A stretch of 64,000 nucleotides of DNA from NCBI GenBank assembly GCA_023105745.1, contig JALGQZ010000013.1:2887501-2951500 (forward strand), given 5' to 3'. This document shows positions 46,025 to 58,081 of the stretch, piece after piece. The translations under genes were made by a program, and so were the position numbers. Position 1 is the stretch's first letter; every line of letters begins with the position of its first letter. The notes beneath the pieces are model-generated. The model did not search any database and was not told the origin of the DNA. It saw nothing but the letters and a program-made list of their open reading frames with translations. This DNA comes from Austropuccinia psidii. Taxonomy: Eukaryota; Basidiomycota; Pucciniomycetes; Pucciniales; Sphaerophragmiaceae.

Positions 46025-47806
46025 CATGAGCCTTAGAGATATTTTCATATACCCAAAGGACCACAAAACATTAATTAATATATAATTAAAAATTGAACTT
46101 TTTATTTTTAAATATAAAAACACAACTTAAAAATGAACCTTATAGCAAAAATTCAAAAATAAATTTAAATTAAAATTGAAAAGTATAAGAATAAATTTTG
46201 CATTATATAATAGAGTGAAAATTAATTTACATCAAAAATATTAAAATTGAAATATTGTTTGGAAAAATTTGATAAAAATTATTATGAATTTTTTTCAAAT
46301 AAAAAAATTTATAAGAATTATTTCACCATTGGATTCCTCATAAAAAATCAGGTGGGGTCACCTCTGAGTAAAAATTCTGTAACTCAACTCTAAATAAGCT
46401 TAAATTAAGTTTTTAGTATTTTCTGTATGAAAAGCTGAAAATCCTCAAAACCTTAATTCAATTCACATCACATATGTTGTTAACAATCCATTTTTGTGTT
46501 GAAATTGAGGTGTGGTGTTTAGCTTAGAAGCTATGAGGAGTTGAAGTACTTTAAATTAAAATGTCAAAATTTGTGCATGTATTACATAAGTGAACCTAAA
46601 TTTACATATCAGAAATTAAGAATCCAAATTGTGTACTGTAATTTTTCAATTTAATTACATTTTTAAACTTTAAGTATAGCACATGATTAGGATTGAAGAA
46701 AAATAAATTGGAAATATCAATTTTTGGGGGGAAAGGAATATTGGCTAAAAGGGTGCCAGACTCCCCCAAATACCTTTCTAAAAGATGTGGGATGTCCAAG
46801 TTCATCATTTTTGGCCTGGGATTGAGTCACAGGGTCTGTGACTCAATTGATTATGAGGTTTTGATACCAACCAGGACAGGTTTAACTGTTGCAAAGAGGG
46901 TAAAAATACCCTTAAACTTAGAATAACTGAGTAAAAACAGCCTTAATTGGCTTTAGGGTATCTTCAACATATTCTGATGGGTTTGGAAGGCTAAAATTCA
47001 AGTATCACTGTACCAATGGCTGGTTCAAGGAACTAAAAAAACAAAAAATGACTGAAACCAGCTCTTTTTTGGTACAAAACAAGGTTCAATGATGCCATAA
47101 TTGGCTTTTCTTTTTTTCAGTGTGTTTTCAATAATTATCTTAATAAATTTTACTTTTGGAGTAAGAGAACTGGTGGGTATAAAAGAATATATTCTTTGTG
47201 CCACTTTTCTCTTCATGTTAGAATCTTTTCCTTCTTATAATTACTTTTTAAAACTGTCAAAACAATAAATAAAAGATTCCAAAAGCCATTTTTTGATTTA
47301 TTTTAAAAAATTCAACCACATTAAACAATAATTATAATTATTGTTTGTAACTATTATAATCATTTTTTATCTTTGAACCACCCCAGAAGTTAATTAAATC
47401 ATCTTTCAACACTGTCAACTTTGTCACTTTATTTCCAAATTAACTCTGGTAAATTTTGGGCTTGTTCTCTCCTTAATATTCATTTTAGTGACTCTTTCCT
47501 CTTATTAATTTCCTGAAATGATTTTCTCAATTAATTCTAATTGAAATTTCTCTTGAAGAAATGTCTTCTGTAGCCATACATATCCCTTGTAGAGTATTTT
47601 TGGATAAATTTTCATTTTTTGTAAAATAATAAATATTTTAATATTATTTTTTTATAGTAACAAAGTTAAGAGAAATGTTTTTTGGATTATTTTCTCTTGA
47701 GACTATGAAAAATTTCTATTTTTAATCAAATTTTACCGTATAAAAATTTTTGAGGAAATGAAAACTACTTGATTGTTAATCAAAGTTTCATAACCAAACC
47801 CTGACA
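46025..47806 (+). repeat. C4: C-family LTR, 3' LTR of a truncated C element
   Basis: About 1782 bp, starting with a mutated end (CATGAGCCTTAGAG) and ending CCCTGACA. It follows the integrase remnant in the right orientation to be its 3' LTR. It keeps TATAAAAG at 47178-47185 and the bZIP palindrome at 46821-46847. Confidence 0.85.
46821..46847. promoter_or_regulatory. Palindrome with two bZIP-type sites in the C4 LTR
   Basis: Perfect arms ATTGAGTCACAG and CTGTGACTCAAT around GGT, about 330 bp upstream of the TATA box at 47178, the same arrangement as in C2. Confidence 0.6.
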
Positions 47807-47989
47807 GTCTTGGTCCCTCTTCAGTGATCTTTTTTTCTTCCTTATTCCCATTTGAACTTAGTATATTAAAAATTTTGGATACCTATAATCTATGCAATTA
47901 CCATAAAATATCCACTCTGAAGAGCAAAAGATAAGGACACTCACTCTTTTGATGTTTTACAAAAAAAGCTCAGGTATGGTGATGAAAAA
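47807..47989. other. Unassigned spacer between two LTRs
   Basis: Roughly 180 bp without homology to the other repeats in the window and without an ORF. It ends with TGATGAAAAA, which recurs after the following solo LTR. Confidence 0.4.
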
Positions 47990-49793
47990 TGTAAGGTTTG
48001 AATATTAAAAAAATCATTTAATATTACTATTATTTCAGTTAATTTACTCTGAATTTCCTTATTATAATAATAAATAAGATAAAGAATAATTATAATAATA
48101 AAGAAATATTAAAATTATGTTGTGAACATATGTATATTATTTATATAAATGAAATGATATAAATCATATTATAAACATAATCAAATAAAGAATAAATACA
48201 TGTATGGAAATTGATTATTTCTAAAAACAAATAATAAATTCTTAAAAAACTTATATTTGATAATAAAAAACCATTTTCAACAATAATATTACCAATATTA
48301 AATTTATTGTTAAGATAAATAGTATTTATATTTATATAAGAATTATAAAAAAATAATAATAAAGGGAAAATTATTATAAAGTAAAAAATACCATAATTTT
48401 AGCACTTAATATGATAATTTTGAATAATTATACACCTAATAATGTAAATACAATATATTCAAATTGTATTTACAATTAAAAATAAAAAAAATTCTAAATA
48501 TTCTTGATTTTATGTGGAATTAAAGATTGTTGGAGAGAAATTAATAAAAACAATTAAATATTGATTTAATCATGTTAAAATTTCTTACTATTACAAATAT
48601 TAACCTTGTTCTTTAATAATATAATACAACTATACAAAAAGAATAAAGATTTTACCTTTTGAATTAATGTTTTAGTGTTTTTGATGTGTCTGAGGTGGAA
48701 ATAGAGGAAAAAGAGCTCTATTTATAGAAAAATCCTCCCTCCTAGAGTCGAAAAAGGCTTCTATTAGAGATTTATTGATGGTATCCACTGGAATCAATAA
48801 GTAATTTAAGGTTTGATGATTATTTAATCATAATTAAACCTTCTTACCTCAATATTATGCCATGATTTAGAGTTATCACTGTAACTCTAAGTTTTCTGAA
48901 ATCATATATTTTTAGAAAAAAGCTAAAATTAGTAAATTTTATTATTATTAATCATAATATAATTGTATTCACCAGTTGTATCACTTATATAACTGTTAAG
49001 TTTAAAAGAATCTTAAAGTGTGTGATCATAAATGATCATCTTTAAGCTTTAACTTTTGAGTTATTCACACTACAGCCCTTCAGGGAGTTAATTCTAATAT
49101 CTTGGCATGTTCTTATTAATCTTTCAAGAGAGTTTCATTACATCATCAAAACTCCATTTTTGATGATTTTTCTTGTAGCTGATCTTTTCTATTGAAATTT
49201 ACTATTTTAAACTTCAAACCAAGATTTCAAGGGGTTATACCTTGAATTTAATGATTAAATATTACATCATTACTCACATATTAGCTATTAGAATCTGAAA
49301 ATCCACTTTTTTGTAAGTTTGTACTACCTTTATTCTCAGTTGGTCAATAGCTATTGCTATTTTGCTCAATAAACCCTTGTAAGTTATGACCTTTCTTATA
49401 GCTTGTTGGATAAGGCTTGAATCCATATTTTTACAGTTATTTTGTGGTAAATTTACTTTTTTATCAACTCTTCATCATGCATAATTCAAGAAATATGAGC
49501 TAAAAACCATGAATATAAGTGCTGATCATAAAAGTGCAGGTTATCTCAGTAAGTATTGACTTTGAAGATATGAAATGAAAATTTTATATGTGTAGTTTTT
49601 GATGGGGAATCCAATGATGTAATTTATTTCCTTTTTTTTATTCATTGGACTCTGATATAATCAATCTTTTATGCCTTTTTATGGAATTTTTACTTATTAT
49701 AAAGTAATAATTTCAATTCTTATTATTAAAATAAGTATTGTAAAGTTTTTTTGTGACATTTTTAAATATTTGGTCATATCTCAAAGTATCACA
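47990..49793 (-). mobile_element. A4: A-family solo LTR (1804 bp)
   Basis: Plus strand TGTAAGGTTTGAATATT...AAGTATCACA, element sense minus. The ten bases before it, TGATGAAAAA (47980-47989), recur at 49795-49804, consistent with a target duplication with one extra base, although ten bases is longer than usual. TATA box complement near 48720 (CTATTTATAG). It is diverged from the A1 LTRs, so it is old. Confidence 0.85.
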
Positions 49794-52700
49794 TTGATGA
49801 AAAAAATATCTGTATTTCTTCCTTCCTCCACTTTGTTCATTCAAATTATAATGATATGAGCATGTTTTTGGGCCTGGTGAAAGTATCAAAATTGGATTTT
49901 ATAATCTTTATCTTTCCTCAAACAATTCAGAATTATAATTACAAATTATTTCATTTGATAGATTAATTAATTAAATTATTATCCTTTAAATTTTCTTTAT
50001 TTATTAACCTAGAATCTCCATTATTCATGTCCAAAATATTATTTAGTATTAAATCCTAATTAAATATTTAAAAATATATTAATTAAAATCAGAAATTATC
50101 TTCATATTTATCAGAAATTTTTTTTATACCTTTTTTTCATCATCTTTTTCTTATTACATATCCTGTTGAATTTTCAAAAAAGAAAAAACTTTTTTTCCAT
50201 ATATTTCTTTTTATATATACACCATCTATCTCAAATACTTTAAGTTTAAAGATCTAATATGTTCCAAGAATTCTAATGAAGCTCAAAGTTCAAGAGTTAT
50301 AAGCCATTTTTCTTCCTTGATGGTGGTATTTCCAATAATCTTTATCCACTATTCCCAAAAGCATGAAATTAAATTGGCTTGAATGTTCACGCAATTTATT
50401 ATGAATAGCTAATCTGCTTGGGTAAGATGTCCATATTGATTATAGCCCCCCTTTGGATGTTGTGAATGACTTAGGTGTTGATTTTTCTGCCAGGGAAATT
50501 ATTCATAGTAGGAATTAGTAACAAAATGCATTTGAAATGTCACAGAACAAGACTTGAGGTTTGAAAGCTATTAGATTGATTGAAATGAAATGAAATTCAA
50601 ATGGATTTTTTTCATGAGTTTAAGAGAATTATAAAAAGATAATCATGATTTGAAATAAATTTTATCTTTGGTTTATGTAATCCCACATTTATCTAAAATG
50701 TAAAATTTTGATTAAATTCCAGTTCATTCAGTTAAAAATTTCAGTCAAAAATAAAAGTTTTTTGTAATTTTGGATTTTGGTTGAAATCCTGAATTTTTTT
50801 TATTGTGGTATTGAGTAGACTTGAGACCCTTTAAAATAGAAATATGGAGTTATTTAATTATCCTTTTTTAAAAAAATGGAACTTGGAACACAATTTTATT
50901 ATTATTATTTTAAATATTATATTTGTTTATAATTTAATTAAAAAAAGACAATCTAAAGAACAAGTTTCTAATTATTATTATTATTTCCAAAATAAAATAT
51001 ATCAATATTTCATTTTTAGTTTTGATTGAACAAATTATATTAACATTTATTTATTAACTTTTTTTTAAAAAGGGATTTTTTTTTAACTGAATATATTAAA
51101 TTACCAAAAAACAAAATCCTTTATTTTTGTTTGAAAAACCATTTTTAAGCTTTTTTTAAATTATATGGCTTTTTTTTACAAAAAACAAACAAAAAAGCAA
51201 ACCAAAATTATCATGAATTAAAATTCCTTTAGCTTAAGTTGATTTATGAATTAAAATAATTTGAAAAGATAAGATGCTTTACTTTTGGAAATTAATTTTC
51301 AAATCAAAATAAGATTCTCTAAAACAAATTTCCTTTGTTTTTTTGAGTTTTTTTACATCAATTTTTTTTTATTTTTGAAAGAAAAATCTTAATTGAATTA
51401 CATATTAATCATACATTTATGTATAATAGCATCTTATTTATTGATTAAGAACGATTTCCATTTGAAGTGAATTTAAAATGAAATGAAACAACTAAGCTTA
51501 ATGAAACATTATTATTATTTTGATAAAAAGAACTTTTGTTTATTAAATTATTAAAAAAATATATAATATTTCTTATAAATTAATTATTTAGTTTTTTTTT
51601 TCATTCTTTTAATAATAATCATGATCAAAAATAAAATAAAATAAAACTTTATTTCCCTTTTCTTTTTAAAAAAGGTTAATTAATTTTTTTCTTAACTTTA
51701 TAATAATGATAATGATAGTTTTTCCTACTTAAAATTTATTATAAAAATTTTGTTAGTTTTTTTTATTATTCATTTATTTTCACCCTTCCAAGTCATTAAA
51801 TAAATTTATTAATTGTCTTTTTTCTTTAAAAAAAAATTATAATTTCAATTTTAATTATTTTTAAATAAAAATTGATTCTTTCATTCTTTTTTATTTAAAT
51901 TTTTAATCTTAAAGTTAATTATATATGGATATAATTAAGATTAAAGATATAGTAATACTACTACTACTAATAATAATAGAGATATGATAATTTAAATTTT
52001 TTAATTAATTTTATTAAACTTATGATTTTTCTAAAAATAATTTTCAATGCAAAAAAAAAAGATAATAGAAAATCAGATTTAAATTATAATCAAATTATGT
52101 ATTTTATTTCATTTTTATTTTTTTGGTTGTTTTAATTGAGTTAAACCAAAAAAAAACTTTCTTAAATAATAAATATTAATTCAATATCTAAACAAGAAAA
52201 TTTAAAAGTAAAGTATTTTTTTTGTTTTATATAATTTGTTTAATTGAATAATTTATTTAATGAAATTAAAAGGAAGGTACAATGATTTATTTCTTAAAAA
52301 AGTAACCTCAAATATTCTTAATTATGTTTTTATAATATTAATTTAATTTTCTTCTTTGATAAGAAAAGTTCCCCAAATGAAAAAAACTTTTTTAAATTTT
52401 TTTGAAATTTCTTTTATTCTTTTATTCATTTTTTTTGTTTTTTATCAGTTTAATGTGACAAAAAAAATTAATTAATTTTATTTTAAATTTTTTTCCAGCT
52501 ATAATATATTTCAAATTTAAGAAATTGAATGTAAGTAAATTCAATTTAATATATTTTTATTTTTGGTTTAATTTGGAAATCTTTTAAGTAATTTTATGAA
52601 TTTTAAATTTAAATTAATCGATCTCAAAATATCCGGACATTTATTTTTTAGATTGATTTTTCATTTTAAATTGATTGATTCAGGTTTAAGTATGAGAAAT

Positions 52701-53319
52701 TTGAATGAGATAATTTCCTGGTTCAAGTTTTTGTTATTCAAAATTTACATGAGAACTAATTTCTTTGTATATGATTTTCAAGCAATATTATTTTAATTGT
52801 TAAGAGAAGATTATTTTAAAACTTCACAAGAAAGCTTTTCAAAATTCTCATAAGTTGTGTGCCTTTGACCAATTGAATTTCCCTTTTTTTGATAGTGAAA
52901 TTGAATTTTATGATATTAATAATTAAAGGAAGAAAGAAGATGATATACCGGTGAGTCCTGACTTTAGTTTCCTAATAAAACTTTCAGCTCAGTGTTTACT
53001 GATTATAGCTTTAACTTGAAAATTGTAGCCAAGAAGATGAGCATAGACCTTCAAGGAAAAGCCAAAAAAGTCAGTGTCGAATTATGAGACGATTATCTAA
53101 ACCGATTCTTAGTGACCTAACCAAGTTTGAGTCTTTGAAATTTTAGTTGGATGTAATTTTGATTGATTTAATTTTAATTTTAAATTAATTTGAGGAGGCG
53201 TTCCCGTCTTAAAATGAGAGAGATTCACACTGACAATTTATCTCAGTTTTTTGGATTGAATTTAATTTTTAATTTTAAAAAGAATTAATTATAAATTGAT
53301 GAGATTATTTTTTATTGGT
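49794..53319. other. Very AT-rich intergenic stretch
   Basis: About 3.5 kb dominated by A and T runs, with only short chance ORFs (60-66 codons, low complexity). No LTR ends, inverted repeats or domain-like peptides were seen. The composition becomes more balanced after ~52950, close to the kinase gene. Confidence 0.6.
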
Positions 53320-53387
53320 GCTCACTGCTCACTGCTCACTGCTCACTGCTCACTGCTTAGTGGTCTGCTTAGTGGTCTGCTTAGTGG
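53320..53387 (+). repeat. Two adjacent short tandem repeats upstream of the kinase gene
   Basis: GCTCACT is repeated five times without error (53320-53354). It is followed immediately by the 12-mer GCTTAGTGGTCT twice and a third truncated unit (53355-53387). They lie about 400 bp upstream of the kinase start codon. Confidence 0.9.
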
Positions 53388-53780
53388 CTACAGTTTACTC
53401 CATTACTGTAGTTGCTTATCCAATAATCCAAGTTTTCATTGAGCTCAGCTCAGATGATACAGTTTGAATTAAAATCAAAAGTTTCTCAGCTGTGATTGTC
53501 ATGGTGTCACTGACTCACCGTGTCACCAAAATTTAAAAAAAAATCACTCAAAATTCTAATTTAGAATTGATTACATAATCAAATACAGTCAGCGCATACC
53601 TATTGCTTATGTAGTTCGATGATGATGACGACATTATTGACCAAGGTCAAGAAAAAAAAAGACAAAATGAATTTTTCATAAAAGAAAAAAAAAAAAACAT
53701 CAAAGATTCTATTGACCCTTATTGACCTAACTACTACTAATCACTTTAATCACCTTCTATCGTCTTCATCTTCTTTCATC
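53388..53780 (+). promoter_or_regulatory. Kinase gene upstream region
   Basis: Region immediately before the kinase ATG. It contains a TGACTCA bZIP-type motif at 53512-53518 inside GTCACTGACTCACCGTGTCACC, and A-rich runs near 53650-53695. No clear TATA box. Promoter function is inferred only from position. Confidence 0.4.
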
Positions 53781-53824
53781 ATGCCAGTCATAGAAAATTT
53801 AAAAAATTTCATACATAATCATCG

Positions 53825-53858
<34 letters not shown>

Positions 53859-56800
53859 AATCATCATCATCAGCAACAAAATCAATCAAAAAACACAAAC
53901 TCGCTCAATCAACCAAGCTCATTATCACCTACCGTACCCCTTTCAGAATCATCAAATCTCGATCAAAATCAACAAATGAAATCAACGTCAATAAATCATT
54001 CAAATCCTCAAAACTCATCATCACTACCTCCGCCTTCTAACTCAATCTCACCTAAACCTATCAATCCACCTCTATCATTTCATTCTAATTCATCTATTGA
54101 TCCTGCTACTGTCGCAATCGGTGGTATGGCTCTCAACACTCATGGCGAAAAAGCCGAGGCTTTAATCGAAAGAGCTAGATTAGCTAAAAATAAACTACCT
54201 AAATATGAAGGATTACCTGATCACTTTTTATTGATAGAAAAAATGGGAGAGTAAATCATCCTTTCATTCATTTTGAACAAAAAAAAGCATCATTAGAAAT
54301 TTGGATTTATGATTTAAATTTTTCATTTTTATTTTGATTAGTGGAGCTTTTTCTAACGTTTATAAAGCTTTCGATAAACGAACTTCACAAAAAGTCGCAA
54401 TTAAATGTGTAAGAAAGTTTGAATTAAATCGTAGTCAGGTTAGTCTTTCTTTTTAAACTTTCTTCCTTTTTTTACTCAAATCATCAAAAAAAACCCACCA
54501 AAAACACCAGAAAAGAAAAATCAACTTATCCAATCAACTGGCTACTTGTTAAATTAACGTGGAATTGATTATTGATTCCAAAAACTTTTATTTTATTTCA
54601 TTTGAGAGTTTTATGAAATAATTAGTCATATATTGATTGAATCAACAAGGATGGCTTTTGTCCCAATCAAGATGAATCATTAATATATTCATTTCAACTA
54701 ATGATCCGATTTACAAGATTGATTAAATCTTTTAAATTTCATCTAACCTTATAATATCTTTCTCAAATCACCTGGGCCTTCCATCACCTTACAATTTTCT
54801 TATTTCATCATTAATCAAGACTTGATCAACTTACCTTTGACGATTCGATCCAATTTACTAATCACCCTCAATCCTTTTTTGATTCTTTGTCTCTTATCTT
54901 TATCACTCATCTTTTATAAAAAAAATTATTCTCATCACATCATCCATTTATCATATCACATTTTGACTTGTATAACCTCAACTTACTCAACAGGAAGTTA
55001 AGCATTTAAATGCTGACCTTAAGAAACAACCCCGGGCTACTGAGGTGAGAAACAAATACGATCATCTCAAAACTCGTTGGGCCGTCATCTCAAGATTCAT
55101 CCTTTTACTTTCCATGATTATCTTACTCATCTCACCCAAGTCTTTCACGCAACTTCTATCATCAATTCTGACCTTGAACTTTCTCCTTTTTTTCTTTTTT
55201 AAAAAAATCATGTTCATTGTTTTGATTTTTTTTACACTTTTCTCTAACCTCAATCAATCCTTTTCATCGTCCAACTTTCAATTCATTCACGAAATCAATC
55301 ATTTTCCTCTCATTTTCATTTTCATTCCCTTTTTTTGTTTGATTTTGACATCTGTGTTATTTCATTTAATCTCAACTTTTTCAGCGCGCAAACATCTTAA
55401 AAGAAGTATCCATTATGAGAACATTAAATCATCCCAGTATTGTTAAACTCATCAGTTTTACAGGTAGGATTACATGCTTGTTTGATTTGTAATTAGCTTA
55501 AAGGCATCTAATTTTAATATTGCAAGAACAGAATCAAAGGAGCATTACTTTTTAGTCCTAGAACTGATGGAAGGTGGTGAACTGTTTCATCAGATTGTCA
55601 AATTGACTTACTTTTCTGAGGTGAGGTGCTCTTTTTTTTAATTATTAGCGATTTTCTTCAACTTATTGAAAAGAATCATCCATCTAGGAACTTGCTCGTC
55701 ATGTCATTTTACAAGTCGCTCGTGGAATTCAGTACTTACATGAAGAGAAGGGTGTTGTACATCGTGATATCAAACCTGAGAACCTTTTGTTTGAATCCAT
55801 TCCGATCATCTCGTCAAACAGCGCCAAACAGCGCCCATATGATGAAGAAAAAGAGGATGAGGGTGAATTTTTACCCAATGTCGGCGGCGGGGGAATCGGT
55901 CAGGTTAAAATTGCAGATTTCGGTTTGAGCAAGATCGTTTGGGCAGAGGATACAGCAACACCTTGCGGCACGGTTGGCTATACTGCTCCCGAGATTGTAA
56001 AAGACGAACGGTATAGTAAAAGTGTAGATATGTGGGCAATGGGTTGTGTATTATACACTTTACTTTGCGGATGTGAGTAGGCCTATTACAAAATTTGAAT
56101 TTGTTAATACTGATTACTTTATTTTCAATTCGCTTATTCAATCAACTCTAGTCCCGCCCTTTTTTGATGAATCAATTCAAGTATTAACCGAAAAAGTTGC
56201 AAGGGGTTATTATACCTTCTTATCACCCTGGTGGGATGATATTAGTGATTCATCTAAAGATTTGATTAGTCATCTTTTATGTGTTGACCCTGAAAAGCGG
56301 TACACGATAGAGGAATTTTTGGCTCACCCATGGTGCAAAGTAAGTTCTAATTAATACAATTAATCAAAACCTATCAATTACTAAGCCTAGTCTTTTAAAG
56401 GAAAAAGCACCTTTACCTCACATGAATCATCACGACGCTGCCAAGATGGCTCCTCACATTCAACGCGCCAAGCAAATGAATTATGCACCAACAGATTCAC
56501 CGTTACTTCATGCTGGAGGTGGGATGAGAACCCCAGGTGTTGCGCAATTACGAGAAGCATTTGATGTAACTTATGCGGTTCATCGAATGGAAGAAGAAGG
56601 TGCGCGTCGAGCAAGGTTTGGGGGAACCGGAAATGCAGGCGCATTGCATGGCTTGAATGAAGAAGATGAAGATTCAGAAGTCAACAATGAAGGTCGCAGT
56701 GTAAGGACAAAAATAAATTACTCAGGAAGGGGAGGTGCTGATCGAAAAATCGCTGAGGAAAGTCTATATTCCGGGCAAGCTGGTACTAGAGATCGGGGAA

Positions 56801-56904
56801 ATGCAAGAGGCAGTGGTCAAAAAGGAATTTTCCAGAATAAGAATGCATTTGAATTAAATATTTCAGGTGCAACACTTTTAGGTCGACGAAACAAAGCCCA
56901 ATGA
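53781..56904 (+). CDS. srk1: Srk1/Rck2-type MAPK-activated serine/threonine kinase
   Basis: Eight exons: 53781-54250, 54342-54438, 54994-55044, 55385-55463, 55532-55620, 55688-56072, 56152-56339 and 56401-56904. All introns are GT..AG and the frame is kept, giving 620 residues. The N-terminus has a run of 11 His (residues 16-26) and a Ser/Pro/Asn-rich tail. Kinase domain ~150-453: glycine loop GDGAFSNV (156-163), Lys178 in VAIK, HRD 287-289, DFG 339-341, APE 362-364. The insert PYDEEKEDEGEF plus a glycine run between the catalytic loop and DFG is typical of the Rck2/Srk1 group of CaMK-like kinases. These act below the stress MAPK Hog1/Sty1 in cell-cycle arrest and translation control. The C-terminus carries TPGVAQLREAFDVTYAVHRM, also group-typical. 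The ATG at 53781 is the first in a good context. Introns 2 and 3 (555 and 340 nt) are unusually long. The family assignment is firm; the symbol follows the fission yeast name. Confidence 0.9.
53826..53873 (+). repeat. CAT microsatellite encoding a polyhistidine run
   Basis: Eleven CAT codons, one AAT and three more CAT in exon 1 of the kinase, followed by CAG/CAA glutamines. Such runs are prone to length change. The kinase domain starts more than 100 residues later, so length variation may be tolerated. Confidence 0.9.
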
Positions 56905-58081
56905 GATAACAAAATTGAGGTTGTTTTTTTTTTTGAGATTGGAGTAGTTTTGTAGCATGAAGTAAACTTGTGATGTTGATTAGCAAAAAACAGTATAACA
57001 AAAAGCTGAATTCTTTGGTATTTGAATCTTTGTATGCATATATAGCTTTTAGAATTAGATAAACCTATAAAAACGTGTATGCGCGACAACGATGTTTGGA
57101 AAAACTATTTTTTAAAAGATTATATGTATGTGTTTGTTATAATTTTTAGTTGCTCTTTTTAATATAATATGTTAAGACTTTGAGCCAATTGGTTCTCTTT
57201 AATGTCAAACGAAAAAAGTTGTCAACAAAATGGTTATTACTTGACGCTTTCCTTTGGTAGCTACTAGCGTTTTAGCCTTGCATCTTTTCGCAAAATCTGT
57301 TTCATGCATCAGTTTGAGGTTGATGAAATCATATTCCTCATAACTCCTCGTTGAATCTTATCTTCTGACGCAGCAGCCATGTTTTTGACAGACGACACAT
57401 TTTATAAAGGAAATCAGAATTCTTTTGAACGTATCACATGGTCTATCAGGTTTGTTTGGCCGCTTATCAAGCCACACTTCAACTCTTGTCACCCATACAG
57501 GAGGCAAATTTCTGTTCATGAAACAACACCGTACCAGGGGGATTCACTCCTTGACGCAAATAAGTTTCTGAAATCCACAAATCTGCCTGCCAGATTTGCT
57601 GGTTTCTCATGATTATACAGGCATTACTTACCCTGGGGGTTGTCCAAGGGGACAGCTTATTCCTTTAGCCTTGCCCCCTTTGGGGTCTTGCCAGATAGGT
57701 TTAGAATTTTGCTGTAAATGGTGCTTTCTCATGGGGCTTTTGCTACCCAGATCAAAATTTCATTTCCAGCAAAAAAAAAACACCCATTTCCATCAAGGTA
57801 TGAATTGCCTCACTGTGTTGTTTTCAAACAGAAATAATGCTCAAGTAGTAAGTTTGGATCAAATACTGTAAATAAGGGGACTTGGTCTTTGCTGTATTTG
57901 ATGATTTCAAACTTTCTAATTTCCAAGGCAAAATCCCTGTGAGAAAGGACCAAATCAGGTAGGCCCCTAAACACCATGGGACCCTCCATTGCACAGTTTT
58001 CAACCTTTCCTCTTTTTGTTTCTCAATATATTTTTTTAAAAGAAATTGTTGTTAAGCTAAGAGAAAATGGTAGAACAAAAA
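56905..58081. other. Kinase 3' region and intergenic DNA
   Basis: Begins with the presumed 3' UTR. A more GC-balanced stretch at about 57240-57870 contains open frames of 77 and 91 codons (57379-57612, 57596-57871) without recognisable domains; I do not call them genes. A strongly A/T-biased end leads into the C5 LTR. Confidence 0.5.

Noticed and set aside
46602..46926. ORFs on both strands around 46600-46926
   Set aside because: They lie in the C4 LTR and exist because of the palindrome region; equivalent frames are broken in other C LTRs.
53712..53780. An upstream extension of the kinase reading frame before the ATG
   Set aside because: The frame is open there but has no ATG upstream of 53781 and the residues look non-coding; the start was kept at 53781.
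55045..55446. A 133-codon frame within the kinase gene
   Set aside because: It spans intron 3 (GT at 55045, AG at 55384); the kinase sequence is continuous only when this is spliced out.
57379..57871. Two overlapping small ORFs downstream of the kinase
   Set aside because: No domain, no conserved neighbour and no intron signals; may be unannotated 3' sequence or old repeat.
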